A DNA stretch of 64,000 nt, from contig JABXYP010000001.1 in the NCBI GenBank assembly GCA_024701455.1, positions 1,368,001 to 1,432,000 of the forward strand, in the 5' to 3' direction. The notes beneath the pieces are model-generated. The model searched no databases, was not told the origin of the DNA, and saw only the letters and a program-made list of their open reading frames with translations. The DNA comes from Bacillus sp. A301a_S52 (GTDB taxonomy: Bacteria; Bacillota; Bacilli; Bacillales; Salisediminibacteriaceae). Below are positions 36,588 through 44,221 of this stretch, one piece after another (the stretch's first letter is position 1; every line of letters starts with the position of its first letter). The position numbers were made by a program, and so were the translations under genes.

Positions 36588-38150
36588 ATGGAAGGAATTA
36601 TGGAACAAGTAGGTATTTTACAAGAACAAATTAGTAGTTTACAAATGTTAAATCATTTTTTACTGACGCTGTTTATGTTAGTACCTATGATACTTATTTC
36701 ACGAACAGTAGTAGCAGGTACACGCTACTCACCAATCTTACTTATCGTCATATTTGGTTTAGCAATGGGATTTATATTAGAATCAAGTGGTGTTGCTACA
36801 CCAGGTTTAGGGGAGTTTCCTGTTATTGAGTTTCTATCAAAAACAACGAATATCGCATTAATTGTGACATTTTTTGTTGGAGGACAAGAAATACGGAAAA
36901 TATTTGGGGATAAAGAGTTGTCAAATGCGGAATTGCTTATTCCTTCTGAAGAGGAAGTGGTTTTAGGGACAACACGGACCCAACTCGTATTTATTATCCG
37001 TTCTTTTTTCTTATTGTTAGGTATTGAAGCAGCCTCGAGACTCATTTTAGGGTTGAATTCATCACCTCTTGGAGATTATTATGCGATTCTCGCTTATCTC
37101 GGTTTAGTTGGGGCCATCGTTTTAATTGATAATAAGGCAACATATACTGATAAGCGGATGTATATTAAAAAAGGTGCGTTAGAAATCGCGATCATAATAG
37201 GTATTTCATTAGTTACATATTATTTGTCGATAGCTATACAAGAGCTTGTTGCCTTGCCGCAAATTTTCTTTGCAATGTTAATTGCGACAGCTATTGGCGC
37301 CCTTTTCTATAGTTATAGCTTTGGACCTACCATTAAAGCACTGCTTTTTGCAGGAATTCCAGTTGTATTAGCGGGGAATTTTATGGTTGGTGGTTCGCGA
37401 ATTATGGAAGCATTCGCGATGGAAAATGCTAATGCTGTTCTTGGATATGGTTTCTTTGGTCAAATTTTTTGGATGTTTGGTGGAATTGCATTACTCATGT
37501 ATGTTGCTGGGACTGCACATGTGCGGAATCTGGCACCAGGTATGGCAGGTGCTCTCTCTCATACAGGACTAACGGGGGCATGTACAGCAGGGGATCTTGG
37601 GAAAAAAGCAGCAAATCGGGCACCTATGCTCGTAAACATCCCTTTTGCTATGCACATATTCGTGTTTTCTATATTAGCGATGAGTGCAGATCGTGGCACA
37701 CTTCTTATGATGCCATCTATTATATTAATGACTCTAGGCGTCGTGTTACTTGTGATGGGATTAAAAAGCTTAAAACGTTGTAACGGTACAAATGACCGTG
37801 AGGAGGTAAAAGGACTATTGCAATTTGGATTTGGCTGGCAGTTAATTGCTATATTCGGTGGTCTCATAGCATTGAGCTTCAGTTCTATGTCCTTAGAATT
37901 TAGCGCAATGGCAAAAGCATCAGCTATATCTCATTTTGGCTTGTTTGCTGCTATTCAAGAAGGCATGTTTGGTTCAGAAGCAGCAGGTTTAATTACGTTT
38001 ACTTTTTCCATGACATTTTTGATACATCCATTTGTCTTTTATATGTTTGGTAAAGCAATGGAAAATGACGGAAATATGCCGAAACTACCTGTGTATATTT
38101 TAACGTTTTTAGGATTAGCAGGTATGCTTTTGTCTATATTATTCTTATAA
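36588..38150 (+). CDS. 12- to 13-TM membrane protein, unrecognised transporter-like family
   Basis: ATG 36588 is supported by the SD agaggagagag; an earlier frame start at 36543 has none. The 520-residue product is highly hydrophobic with roughly 12-13 TM helices. It has one conspicuous hydrophilic loop at about residues 100-140 (KIFGDKELSNAELLIPSEEE) and a glycine-rich GMAGALSHTGLTGACTAGD segment at about 335-353 between helices. The gene is monocistronic and followed by a hairpin. I cannot place it in a named family; secondary transporter is an inference from shape alone. Confidence 0.6.
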   Translation: MEGIMEQVGILQEQISSLQMLNHFLLTLFMLVPMILISRTVVAGTRYSPILLIVIFGLAMGFILESSGVATPGLGEFPVIEFLSKTTNIALIVTFFVGGQEIRKIFGDKELSNAELLIPSEEEVVLGTTRTQLVFIIRSFFLLLGIEAASRLILGLNSSPLGDYYAILAYLGLVGAIVLIDNKATYTDKRMYIKKGALEIAIIIGISLVTYYLSIAIQELVALPQIFFAMLIATAIGALFYSYSFGPTIKALLFAGIPVVLAGNFMVGGSRIMEAFAMENANAVLGYGFFGQIFWMFGGIALLMYVAGTAHVRNLAPGMAGALSHTGLTGACTAGDLGKKAANRAPMLVNIPFAMHIFVFSILAMSADRGTLLMMPSIILMTLGVVLLVMGLKSLKRCNGTNDREEVKGLLQFGFGWQLIAIFGGLIALSFSSMSLEFSAMAKASAISHFGLFAAIQEGMFGSEAAGLITFTFSMTFLIHPFVFYMFGKAMENDGNMPKLPVYILTFLGLAGMLLSILFL

Positions 38151-38204
38151 ATACCTCACTATATGAATGTGTGTTGTAGAAAGTGACAGTACTTTTGCGA
38201 ATAT

Positions 38205-38250
38205 CGGTGTTCTCCGTAAGTGTGTGCCCTTACGTGAGAATACCGTTTTT
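38205..38250 (+). terminator. terminator after the 520-residue membrane protein gene
   Basis: GGTGTTCTCCGTAAG pairs with CTTACGTGAGAATACC, followed by GTTTTT. Confidence 0.75.
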
Positions 38251-38435
38251 GGCGTGAAGTACCAGTAAAGTAATATCTTTATAAAATATACGTGATTAAT
38301 ATAGAACACATACTTTAAAAAACGGGGAACGTGGAAATGATAATGTCTTAAGGTAATTCATGTTGGTGTAAAGAGCTAGTATGTTAAAATGTTAGAGCAT
38401 AAAGAGTCAATTACGTGAAAAAAGGAGGTAGGGAA

Positions 38436-38636
38436 ATGCCTCATTTTCCTCTCATTTTGATAAGTGCCGTTATTTGTGTGGGAGCTTTAGTGGCAACATT
38501 AATGATTGGCATGAAACCTGAAGATAAAAACTATCGAAAGCATACTAAAAATCGTATGATTATCTTATCAAGTATATATGTGATCACGTTTGTACCAGCT
38601 CTCGTATTTACAATTATTTATTTTTTTATACGTTGA
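38436..38636 (+). CDS. small two-TM membrane protein
   Basis: ATG 38436 follows the SD aaaggaggtag. The 66-residue product has TM helices at about residues 5-24 and 42-64, with a basic, hydrophilic loop (KPEDKNYRKHTKNR). Family not recognised. Its TGA stop (38634-38636) doubles as the first bases of a family B repeat, so the last residues may be recent. Confidence 0.5.
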   Translation: MPHFPLILISAVICVGALVATLMIGMKPEDKNYRKHTKNRMIILSSIYVITFVPALVFTIIYFFIR

Positions 38637-38890
38637 GCCGATTTTATAATGATGTTTATAAAGTAATAACAATGCAGGTGATAAAACGAACCTTCAATCA
38701 GTGACTGCAACGTAAGACACTGGTTCCTAGGGGATGAAGCGCAGCCTTAAGATCCACTTTTGCGAGAGTTTACCGAGCAAAAGTTAGCTGAAGACAAGCC
38801 CACGGGAAAGCGTCCGTCTGAAGTGAAGGCCCTAGTCATGATTCGGACGTTGAATTATGACATTCATTCCGTTGAGGACTTTTTAAATGA
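38634..38890 (+). repeat. family B repeat with a reversed family A right end inside
   Basis: It starts TGAGCCGATTTTATAATGATG, overlapping the stop codon of the upstream gene. At its GGTGATAAA site it holds ATAAAACGAACCTTCAATCAG (38681-38701), the reverse complement of the family A right end. Then come B parts GCAACGTAAGACACTGG, GAGCAAAAGTTAGCTGAAG and CGTCCGTCTGAAGTGAAGGC. Confidence 0.78.
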
Positions 38891-38988
38891 AACATCTAAG
38901 AATGTGAGGGACATGATATGTGTTAGTAAACTTATCTTTAATAAAGGTTTGTATGGCGGTGGTATTATTAAAGAATGCGTAACGTATT

Positions 38989-39450
38989 TTAGAGTTTTAG
39001 TTTTAAACCTTCGTGTGTAGCTTTAAAACCTAGCTTCTCATAAAAGCGCAGAGCATCGGGGCGTTGTTTATCCGTTGTCAATTGAACTAAATGGCATTTC
39101 CTTTCTTCTGCGCGCTTTATAGCCCATTGAATAAGTTCTGTCCCTACACCTTTATTTCGAGTTGAAGCGGCAGTCCTAACCCCTTCAATAGTGGCTCTCC
39201 ATCCCCCTTGATGCGTTATATATGGTGTAAATGTGATTTGCATGACCCCGATAATGTCATTTCTTATACAAGCTATAACTAATTCATTATTTGGATCGCT
39301 TGTAATAGCATGAAATGCTTTAAGGTAACTTTCGGGAAGGGGGTGCTCGTTTCGCTCTCTTTGCCTACCTAATACATCGTCTGAAAGCATGGCCACAATT
39401 CTAGGCAAATCTTGTTCTTTGGCAGTTCGAAACGTTATGCTTTTAGTCAT
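38989..39450 (-). CDS. GNAT N-acetyltransferase
   Basis: ATG 39450 has the SD gaaggagg; upstream in-frame codons fall in a family B repeat. The 153-residue product has an N-terminal TFRTAKEQDLPRIVAML strand-helix, motif A in the form VRTAASTRNKGVGTELIQWA, and C-terminal RPDALRFYEKLGFKATHEG. This places it among small-molecule or amino-acid acetyltransferases. Acceptor unknown. Both flanks are family B DNA, so the gene may be mobile or recently isolated. Confidence 0.85.
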   Translation of the reverse strand: MTKSITFRTAKEQDLPRIVAMLSDDVLGRQRERNEHPLPESYLKAFHAITSDPNNELVIACIRNDIIGVMQITFTPYITHQGGWRATIEGVRTAASTRNKGVGTELIQWAIKRAEERKCHLVQLTTDKQRPDALRFYEKLGFKATHEGLKLKL

Positions 39451-39467
39451 TGCAAAGCCTCCTTCTG

Positions 39468-39615
39468 AGAATGAAGCACAGTCTGAATTTCTATTTTGCG
39501 AGAGTTTGCCGAGCAAAAATTAGCTGAAGACAAGCTCTCGGGTAAGACTCCGTCTGAAGTGAAGGTCCAGTCATGATTCGGATGTTGACATCTTATTTTG
39601 AATGATGACATCCAT
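39468..39615 (+). repeat. family B repeat, right part
   Basis: AGAATGAAGCACAGTCTGAA, TTTTGCGAGAGTTTGCCGAG, GACAAGCTCTCGGG, CCGTCTGAAGTGAAGG and GACATCTTATTTTGAATGATG match other B copies. TTTTGC...GCAAAA and CGAGAG...CTCTCG form nested hairpins. Confidence 0.68.
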
Positions 39616-39636
39616 TCAGTTATAGGGCGATGTCCA

Positions 39637-40077
39637 TTACCTTATAAAAGCTGTGTCACAGTTTGCAAGAGCATCCTTTAACCAACGAGGATGCATCGTA
39701 AGTAAGTTGTGTGGAAGCTTGTTAGGATCATAGAATTGTACGGCAAGTGATTCATCAGAATGGCATTGTAGTTCTCCCCCAATTATTTCTGCAAGAAAAC
39801 AAGTTGTAATAAAATGAACAGATTTCCCGTTAGGGTAGTTGAAAACTTGTGATGCCGGATCTGAATATACACCGATAAGCTTCTTAATTGTTACATCTAA
39901 GTTAGTTTCTTCTTTCACTTCTCTGACAGCGGCCTCTGTCACAGTTTCTCCTATTTCTATATGCCCTGATGGAATGCCCCACAACCCCACATCAGCCCGC
40001 TTCTGCAAAAGGACGTGGTTCTCTTCATTTAAAATAATAACAGCAATACCAGCTCTTAATTCATCGATGTGATGCAT
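39637..40077 (-). CDS. NUDIX hydrolase under a ykkC-type riboswitch
   Basis: The 146-residue protein has a complete Nudix box at residues 38-60 (Gly38, Glu44, then REVKEE at 52-57, with Asn where Gly is usual at 59). SD aaggaggcg precedes ATG 40077. Such enzymes hydrolyse nucleoside diphosphate derivatives using Mg2+. A ykkC-family aptamer and terminator lie directly upstream on the same strand. ykkC subtype 2c riboswitches are known to precede NUDIX genes and bind nucleoside diphosphates such as ADP, dADP and CDP, so a nucleotide-hydrolysing role is favoured. Confidence 0.88.
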   Translation of the reverse strand: MHHIDELRAGIAVIILNEENHVLLQKRADVGLWGIPSGHIEIGETVTEAAVREVKEETNLDVTIKKLIGVYSDPASQVFNYPNGKSVHFITTCFLAEIIGGELQCHSDESLAVQFYDPNKLPHNLLTMHPRWLKDALANCDTAFIR

Positions 40078-40100
40078 AAACTTAACGCCTCCTTTTAAAT

Positions 40101-40245
40101 AAAAAAACGAGAAGAAAGGTTTTCAGCGCATACTAAATACACTGAACCTTTCCCCTCGGACCTTTTATGTCAATAGGTGCCTTTTACATACGTAAAAGAT
40201 GTAGACCTCGGTCACAGACCTATATACTAGCGGAACCCTATCTAC
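40101..40245 (-). promoter_or_regulatory. ykkC-type riboswitch (likely subtype 2c) with terminator
   Basis: Read on the minus strand, GGGTTCCG and GTGACCGAGG are followed by GACATAAAAGGTCCGAGGGG, matching the conserved ykkC blocks (GGGUUCCG, GGUCCGAG, GGGACAAAAGCCCGGGAG). A GAAAGGTTCAG / CTGAAAACCTTTC hairpin (40114-40152) then ends in TTTTTTT at 40101-40107. That is an expression platform by termination. The NUDIX gene next door points to the nucleoside-diphosphate-binding subtype rather than guanidine or ppGpp. Confidence 0.68.
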
Positions 40246-40367
40246 AGTTTTCCAGTTCTTCAATAATAGTTATGATGTTGTTAACTGTTTACTATTTTAT
40301 ACTCTAAAAGGAAAAAAATAAAGGGATTTCAAGGAAAAAAACTTAAAAGATTGATTTGAAAACATTT

Positions 40368-40396
40368 TTTACTTTTTTTAGTATAAGTAGTATAAT
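40368..40396 (+). promoter_or_regulatory. sigma-A promoter of the TPP-riboswitch operon
   Basis: TTTACT (40368-40373), 17-bp spacer, TATAAT (40391-40396), about 130 bp upstream of the riboswitch. Confidence 0.6.
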
Positions 40397-40528
40397 GTAA
40401 GAAACAGAGAAAATTAGTATAAAAATGGGTGATGAATTATCATGGAATCAAGTTCATTACCAAAAGCATAGGAGGATAATAGATATAGACTGATAGATAG
40501 CTATACATAATTAAAAAGATAATGTTGC

Positions 40529-40655
40529 AGGGGAACGATAGTTGAGAAGGTAAAACCTGACCCTTTGAACCTGATTACAGTTAATACTGACGTAGGGAGC
40601 AATTACATTAAACGTATGTAATTTAGCGCTTTCTACTATGTAGAAAGCGCTTTAT
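40529..40655 (+). promoter_or_regulatory. TPP riboswitch (THI box) with terminator
   Basis: The aptamer shows AGGGGAAC, TTGAGAAGG, ACCCTTTGAACCTGATTAC, TTAATAC and GTAGGGAGC in order, the thi-box blocks. Then the perfect hairpin AGCGCTTTCTA / TAGAAAGCGCT (40625-40651) with a T-rich tail ends the leader. Excess TPP should stop transcription before thiD. Confidence 0.95.
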
Positions 40656-40702
40656 ATATTTATTTGTTACTATCTATTATAAAAATTTAGGAGGCTTTTT
40701 AA

Positions 40703-41524
40703 ATGAAAACAGTGCTTAGTATCGCTGGCTCCGATTGTAGTGGTGGAGCAGGAATTCAGGCAGATTTAAAAACATTTTCAGCTCATGGTGTCTTTGGTAT
40801 GAGTGCTATTGTATCAATCGTAGCTGAAAATACGAGCCGCGTCATTGATATACAGGATGTAACGCCTGATATGATTGAGAAGCAAATTGATGCTGTCTTT
40901 GAAGACATTGGAACAGATGCTGTCAAAATAGGAATGTTATCGACCCCACAGTGTATGAAAGCTGTCACCAAAAAACTGATAGAATATTCACCTCGAAATG
41001 TTGTCATAGATCCCGTCATGTATGCAAAGAATGGTGCCCCTTTAATGGATCCTAATGCAGTTGAAACGTTGATTGATGTTGTTATACCTTATGCAGATAT
41101 CTTAACGCCAAATATCCCGGAAGCAGAAAAAATAGCTAATGAAAAAGTGACGAGTACGGTTGACATGGAGACTGTTGCAAGGAAAATTCATCAAATGGGA
41201 TGTAAGAATGTGCTTGTCAAAGGCGGTCATGCTATGGGAGATGCTTTGGATGTGTTGTTTGACGGAGAATCATTCCATCACTTTAAAACACGTAGAATTG
41301 AAACGAAAAACACCCATGGAACGGGATGTACTTTTTCTTCTGCAATAGCCTCAAATTTAGCGCTGGGAATGTCAGTAAATCAGGCGGTAGAGCGAGCGAA
41401 AGAGTATGTGACGACAGCTATTGCCAACTCACTTGCTATTGGAAAGGGAAATGGTCCAACACATCATTTTTATGATTTATATAAAAGTGGACTTAAAGCG
41501 TCTAAAATAGAAAACTTAAAATAA
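40703..41524 (+). CDS. thiD: ThiD hydroxymethylpyrimidine/phosphomethylpyrimidine kinase
   Basis: SD aggaggctt precedes ATG 40703. The 273-residue ribokinase-fold protein has IAGSDCSGGAGIQADLKTF, VIDPVMYAKNGAPLM, TPNIPEAE and the anion-hole loop THGTGCTFSSAIA (Cys near 212). It phosphorylates HMP and then HMP-P for thiamin synthesis. The TPP riboswitch upstream fits. Downstream genes on the same strand make a plausible bacimethrin pathway, whose product ThiD would also phosphorylate on the way to 2'-methoxythiamin. Its TAA stop is followed at once by a family B repeat. Confidence 0.95.
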   Translation: MKTVLSIAGSDCSGGAGIQADLKTFSAHGVFGMSAIVSIVAENTSRVIDIQDVTPDMIEKQIDAVFEDIGTDAVKIGMLSTPQCMKAVTKKLIEYSPRNVVIDPVMYAKNGAPLMDPNAVETLIDVVIPYADILTPNIPEAEKIANEKVTSTVDMETVARKIHQMGCKNVLVKGGHAMGDALDVLFDGESFHHFKTRRIETKNTHGTGCTFSSAIASNLALGMSVNQAVERAKEYVTTAIANSLAIGKGNGPTHHFYDLYKSGLKASKIENLK

Positions 41525-41900
41525 TGAGTCGATTTGATAAGGATGTTTTTAAAGCAATAACACGAATAATATGCAATAAATTTCATTTAATATGCGCATG
41601 AGGAGGGCTTTCGTTCTTTTCCCACTGATTAGTCGTTGAGTCAATCAGGACATTAGCGTCTGTTCTCCCGCCTAAATAGATTTATCTCTTCTTCTATTTT
41701 AGTGCGGAGTTTTACGGACGGTTATCTGTGATAAAAAATTATTGAAACGTAAGACGATGAGTCCCTGCGGGTTAAGCGCAGTCTGAAGATCCACTTTTGC
41801 TAGGGTTTCCCGAGCAAAAGTTAGCTAAAGACAAGCCCTAGCGTTATTCGAATTTTGACATCTTATTTTGAATTATGAAATTCATTCTAATGTGTACGAA
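41525..41900 (+). repeat. family B repeat interrupted by a reversed family A element
   Basis: TGAGTCGATTTGATAAGGATG begins right after the thiD stop. TTTCATTTAATATGCGCATGA is broken by family A (41603-41735) and B resumes as AAAAATTATTGAAACGTAAG, GGGTTAAGCGCAGTCTGAAG and GAGCAAAAGTTAGC. Comparison with 647-670 gives the empty site. Confidence 0.8.
41603..41735 (-). mobile_element. family A element nested in family B, reversed
   Basis: Read on the minus strand: TTTATCACAGATAACCGTCC, a hairpin 1 with TAAATCTATTTAGGCGGGAG, CTAATGTCCTGATTGACTC, and a truncated hairpin 2. The left TTTAT lies in TTTTTTAT of B. The right TTTAT and distal arm are deleted. Confidence 0.82.
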
Positions 41901-41981
41901 TAAATAATCATTTTTAATTAACGAAACAGGTATAAATTAAGAGGGCATCATGATGCTTATAGGAGAAAGGAGTAACGGTAT

Positions 41982-42455
41982 ATGGGGAAAAAAGTCTTTC
42001 TGGCAGCACCATTTAAAAGTTTAGTTGACAAAAATACATCGGAACTTGAAAAGAACATGAAAAAGAGGCTTGTAGAATTAATCAGTTTTCTAGAGAATTC
42101 AGGATATGAGGTTCATAATGCCCATAAACGAGAATTATGGGGAAAGGAATTTATGACGCCTGAACAGTGTACAAAAATTGACTATGAGGAAATAGCAAGC
42201 TGTGATATTTTTATCGCTTTCCCTGGTCTTCCTGCTTCACCTGGAACTCATGTCGAAATCGGCTGGGCTTCAGCATTTAACAAAAAAATGATTCTTTTAT
42301 TGCTTGAAGATCTGGAGAATTATGCTTACTTAGTGAGGGGATTGCACACTGTCTCAGATGTTGATTATATCGTCTATAGCGAAGAAGATTCTTATATGCC
42401 CAGGTTAGACACGCTTTTAAAGGAGATAGAAAATAATGAAGTTCAGTCACTTTGA
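41982..42455 (+). CDS. nucleoside 2-deoxyribosyltransferase-fold nucleotide N-glycosidase (bacimethrin-type)
   Basis: SD gaaaggagt precedes ATG 41982. The 157-residue protein has the 2-deoxyribosyltransferase fold: KKVFLAAPF at the start, DIFIAFPGLPASPGTHVEIGWA (residues about 72-93, nucleophile Glu in HVEIG). MilB-type members of this family cleave CMP or 5-hydroxymethyl-CMP at the N-glycosidic bond. Its end overlaps the next gene by 20 bp. With the hydroxymethylase next door it probably releases 5-hydroxymethylcytosine. In an unrelated setting it could be a salvage enzyme. Confidence 0.82.
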   Translation: MGKKVFLAAPFKSLVDKNTSELEKNMKKRLVELISFLENSGYEVHNAHKRELWGKEFMTPEQCTKIDYEEIASCDIFIAFPGLPASPGTHVEIGWASAFNKKMILLLLEDLENYAYLVRGLHTVSDVDYIVYSEEDSYMPRLDTLLKEIENNEVQSL

Positions 42456-43413
42456 AGAGGCTTATCTTCACATCATGGATCAAGTCTATTATTCTCCTGA
42501 ATATGAGAATAACCCGAGGGGATTTAATAGTAAAGAACGCTTAAACTGCTCATTTGAAATTCAGAATCCTGTTGAAAGAGTATGTTATAAACCATCTCGC
42601 CAAGAAAATATAATTTTCAATTTTGCTGAATCCCTTTGGTATTTGTCAGGAAGCAATAAGTTGGATTTTATTAGTTATTACGCTAGCAATATCGCGAAGT
42701 ATTCTGTTGATGGAGAGATATTGACTGGGACTGCTTACGGTCCAAAACTGTTTTCATTTGGAGAGAATAAGATCAATCAATGGGAGAGGTTAATTAACGT
42801 ATTAACAGAGGATAAAGATACAAAACGTGGCTTTATTCAAATATTTGATGCAAATGAAGATATTTTCTTAAGAAATATCGATGTGTCATGCACGATAGGT
42901 TTACAATTTTTTCAAAGAGAGAATGACTTACACTTATGCACTTTTATGAGGGCGAATGATGCGTTTAGAGGTATTGTAAGTGATATATTTTCGTTTACAT
43001 TTATTCAAGAAATGATGGCGACTCAATTAGGTTTAAACATTGGGAAATACTATCACAATGTGGCAACGATTCATATATATGAACCGGATAACTCAAAGGT
43101 TGAGAGTGTGTTAACAGATAAAACAAATACTTGTCATTTAAACTATTCATTTCCGTCTATGCCAAAGAAGAATAATTGGGAGGATTTGAGGACAGTTATT
43201 GGCTATGAAGTATTATTAAGAAACAGAGAGCTCAAATTATCAAAGGAACAGATTGAAGCCATAGAGGTCGACGAGTATTGGAAACAAATTATTACGTTGT
43301 TTGCTATTTATCAAGGCATTTATTATTCCCAAAAAATAGATGCACAGTTATATCATACACTTTTACCTATCTATCAATATTTTCTTAAAAATAAATGGCC
43401 GCGTCTTTTATAG
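42436..43413 (+). CDS. thymidylate-synthase-like (d)CMP hydroxymethylase
   Basis: SD aaaggagat lies inside the upstream gene; start ATG 42436. The 325-residue protein has thymidylate-synthase folds: catalytic Cys152 in VSCTIGLQFF, and MRANDAF (171-177) where TS has YQRSxDxF. At the TS Asn that recognises uracil (PFNIA), it reads VSDIF with Asp183. The same Asn-to-Asp change marks T4 dCMP hydroxymethylase and MilA-type CMP hydroxymethylases. It probably adds a hydroxymethyl group to CMP with methylene-tetrahydrofolate. This is the first committed step of bacimethrin synthesis in Clostridium botulinum. Confidence 0.85.
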   Translation: MKFSHFEEAYLHIMDQVYYSPEYENNPRGFNSKERLNCSFEIQNPVERVCYKPSRQENIIFNFAESLWYLSGSNKLDFISYYASNIAKYSVDGEILTGTAYGPKLFSFGENKINQWERLINVLTEDKDTKRGFIQIFDANEDIFLRNIDVSCTIGLQFFQRENDLHLCTFMRANDAFRGIVSDIFSFTFIQEMMATQLGLNIGKYYHNVATIHIYEPDNSKVESVLTDKTNTCHLNYSFPSMPKKNNWEDLRTVIGYEVLLRNRELKLSKEQIEAIEVDEYWKQIITLFAIYQGIYYSQKIDAQLYHTLLPIYQYFLKNKWPRLL

Positions 43414-43425
43414 GAGGGTGAGATC

Positions 43426-44193
43426 ATGGGGACCTCATGGAAATCATCAGGTGTCACGGAAAAGTTTAATGACTATAATGACATGCTCGAAGATATATTA
43501 GGGTTTCAACTATTATTTGATGAAATAAGAGGAAGCAGGCAGATTCATCATATACTTGATTATGGATGTGGGCCTGGGAAGGTAGCTGAGCGATTAGCCG
43601 AGCTTAACGAAAACTACCAAATTGTAGCTGTAGATGAGTCTAAAGGTATGCTGGAAATTGCAAAGAATAATCGTCCAAAAGATAATATAGATTACCGGCT
43701 GATAGCCAATGACGATGTCTCTTTTCTACAAGATGGATCAATGGATGTTGTCATCATTTGCTTTGTAATTATAAATATTTCAAGTGAAGAACGAATAAAA
43801 AAGGTGATTAAAGAAGTTTACAGAGTGTTGAAACCTTCTGGGAGATTATTGATTTTAGATTCTAATCCAGATGCGATCGGTTTTGAATTCTCGACTTTTA
43901 GAAATGGGACAAAAGATCAGACTTATAAAAACGGCGATAAGAAACAGCAATTCTTGCACATTCTTAATAGACCTGACTTAGTTTTAGACGACTATTATTG
44001 GACACGTGAGTTTTATATGTCAGTTTTAAAGGAGGCGGGATTTAGCGATATTTGTACATGCGAACCAACACTTGAGACGCTCACAACTGAGAGAAAGAAT
44101 GAGGCCGAATGGAAATATAATGTCACGGAATGGGGAGATGAAACAGAGCAAGCACCCTTTATTATTTTTAACGCGAAGAAAACAAACTTGTAG
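43426..44193 (+). CDS. SAM-dependent methyltransferase of the bacimethrin-like cluster
   Basis: SD aggagggtgag precedes ATG 43426, 12 bp after the previous stop. The 255-residue class I methyltransferase has motif I LDYGCGPGKVAERL at about residues 46-59, the acidic residue in IVAVDES, and DVVIICFVIINISSEER. In the cluster order it is the likely O-methyltransferase that turns 5-hydroxymethylcytosine into the 2-methoxypyrimidine bacimethrin. The assignment rests on context; the fold alone does not prove the substrate. Confidence 0.8.
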   Translation: MGTSWKSSGVTEKFNDYNDMLEDILGFQLLFDEIRGSRQIHHILDYGCGPGKVAERLAELNENYQIVAVDESKGMLEIAKNNRPKDNIDYRLIANDDVSFLQDGSMDVVIICFVIINISSEERIKKVIKEVYRVLKPSGRLLILDSNPDAIGFEFSTFRNGTKDQTYKNGDKKQQFLHILNRPDLVLDDYYWTREFYMSVLKEAGFSDICTCEPTLETLTTERKNEAEWKYNVTEWGDETEQAPFIIFNAKKTNL

Positions 44194-44221
44194 CTAAAAG
44201 CGTAAAATAAAAGGAGGACGT

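Noticed and set aside
38760..39020. An 86-residue gene in plus-strand DNA
   Set aside because: It is a chance frame in a family B repeat, has no SD and overlaps the 3' end of the opposite-strand GNAT.
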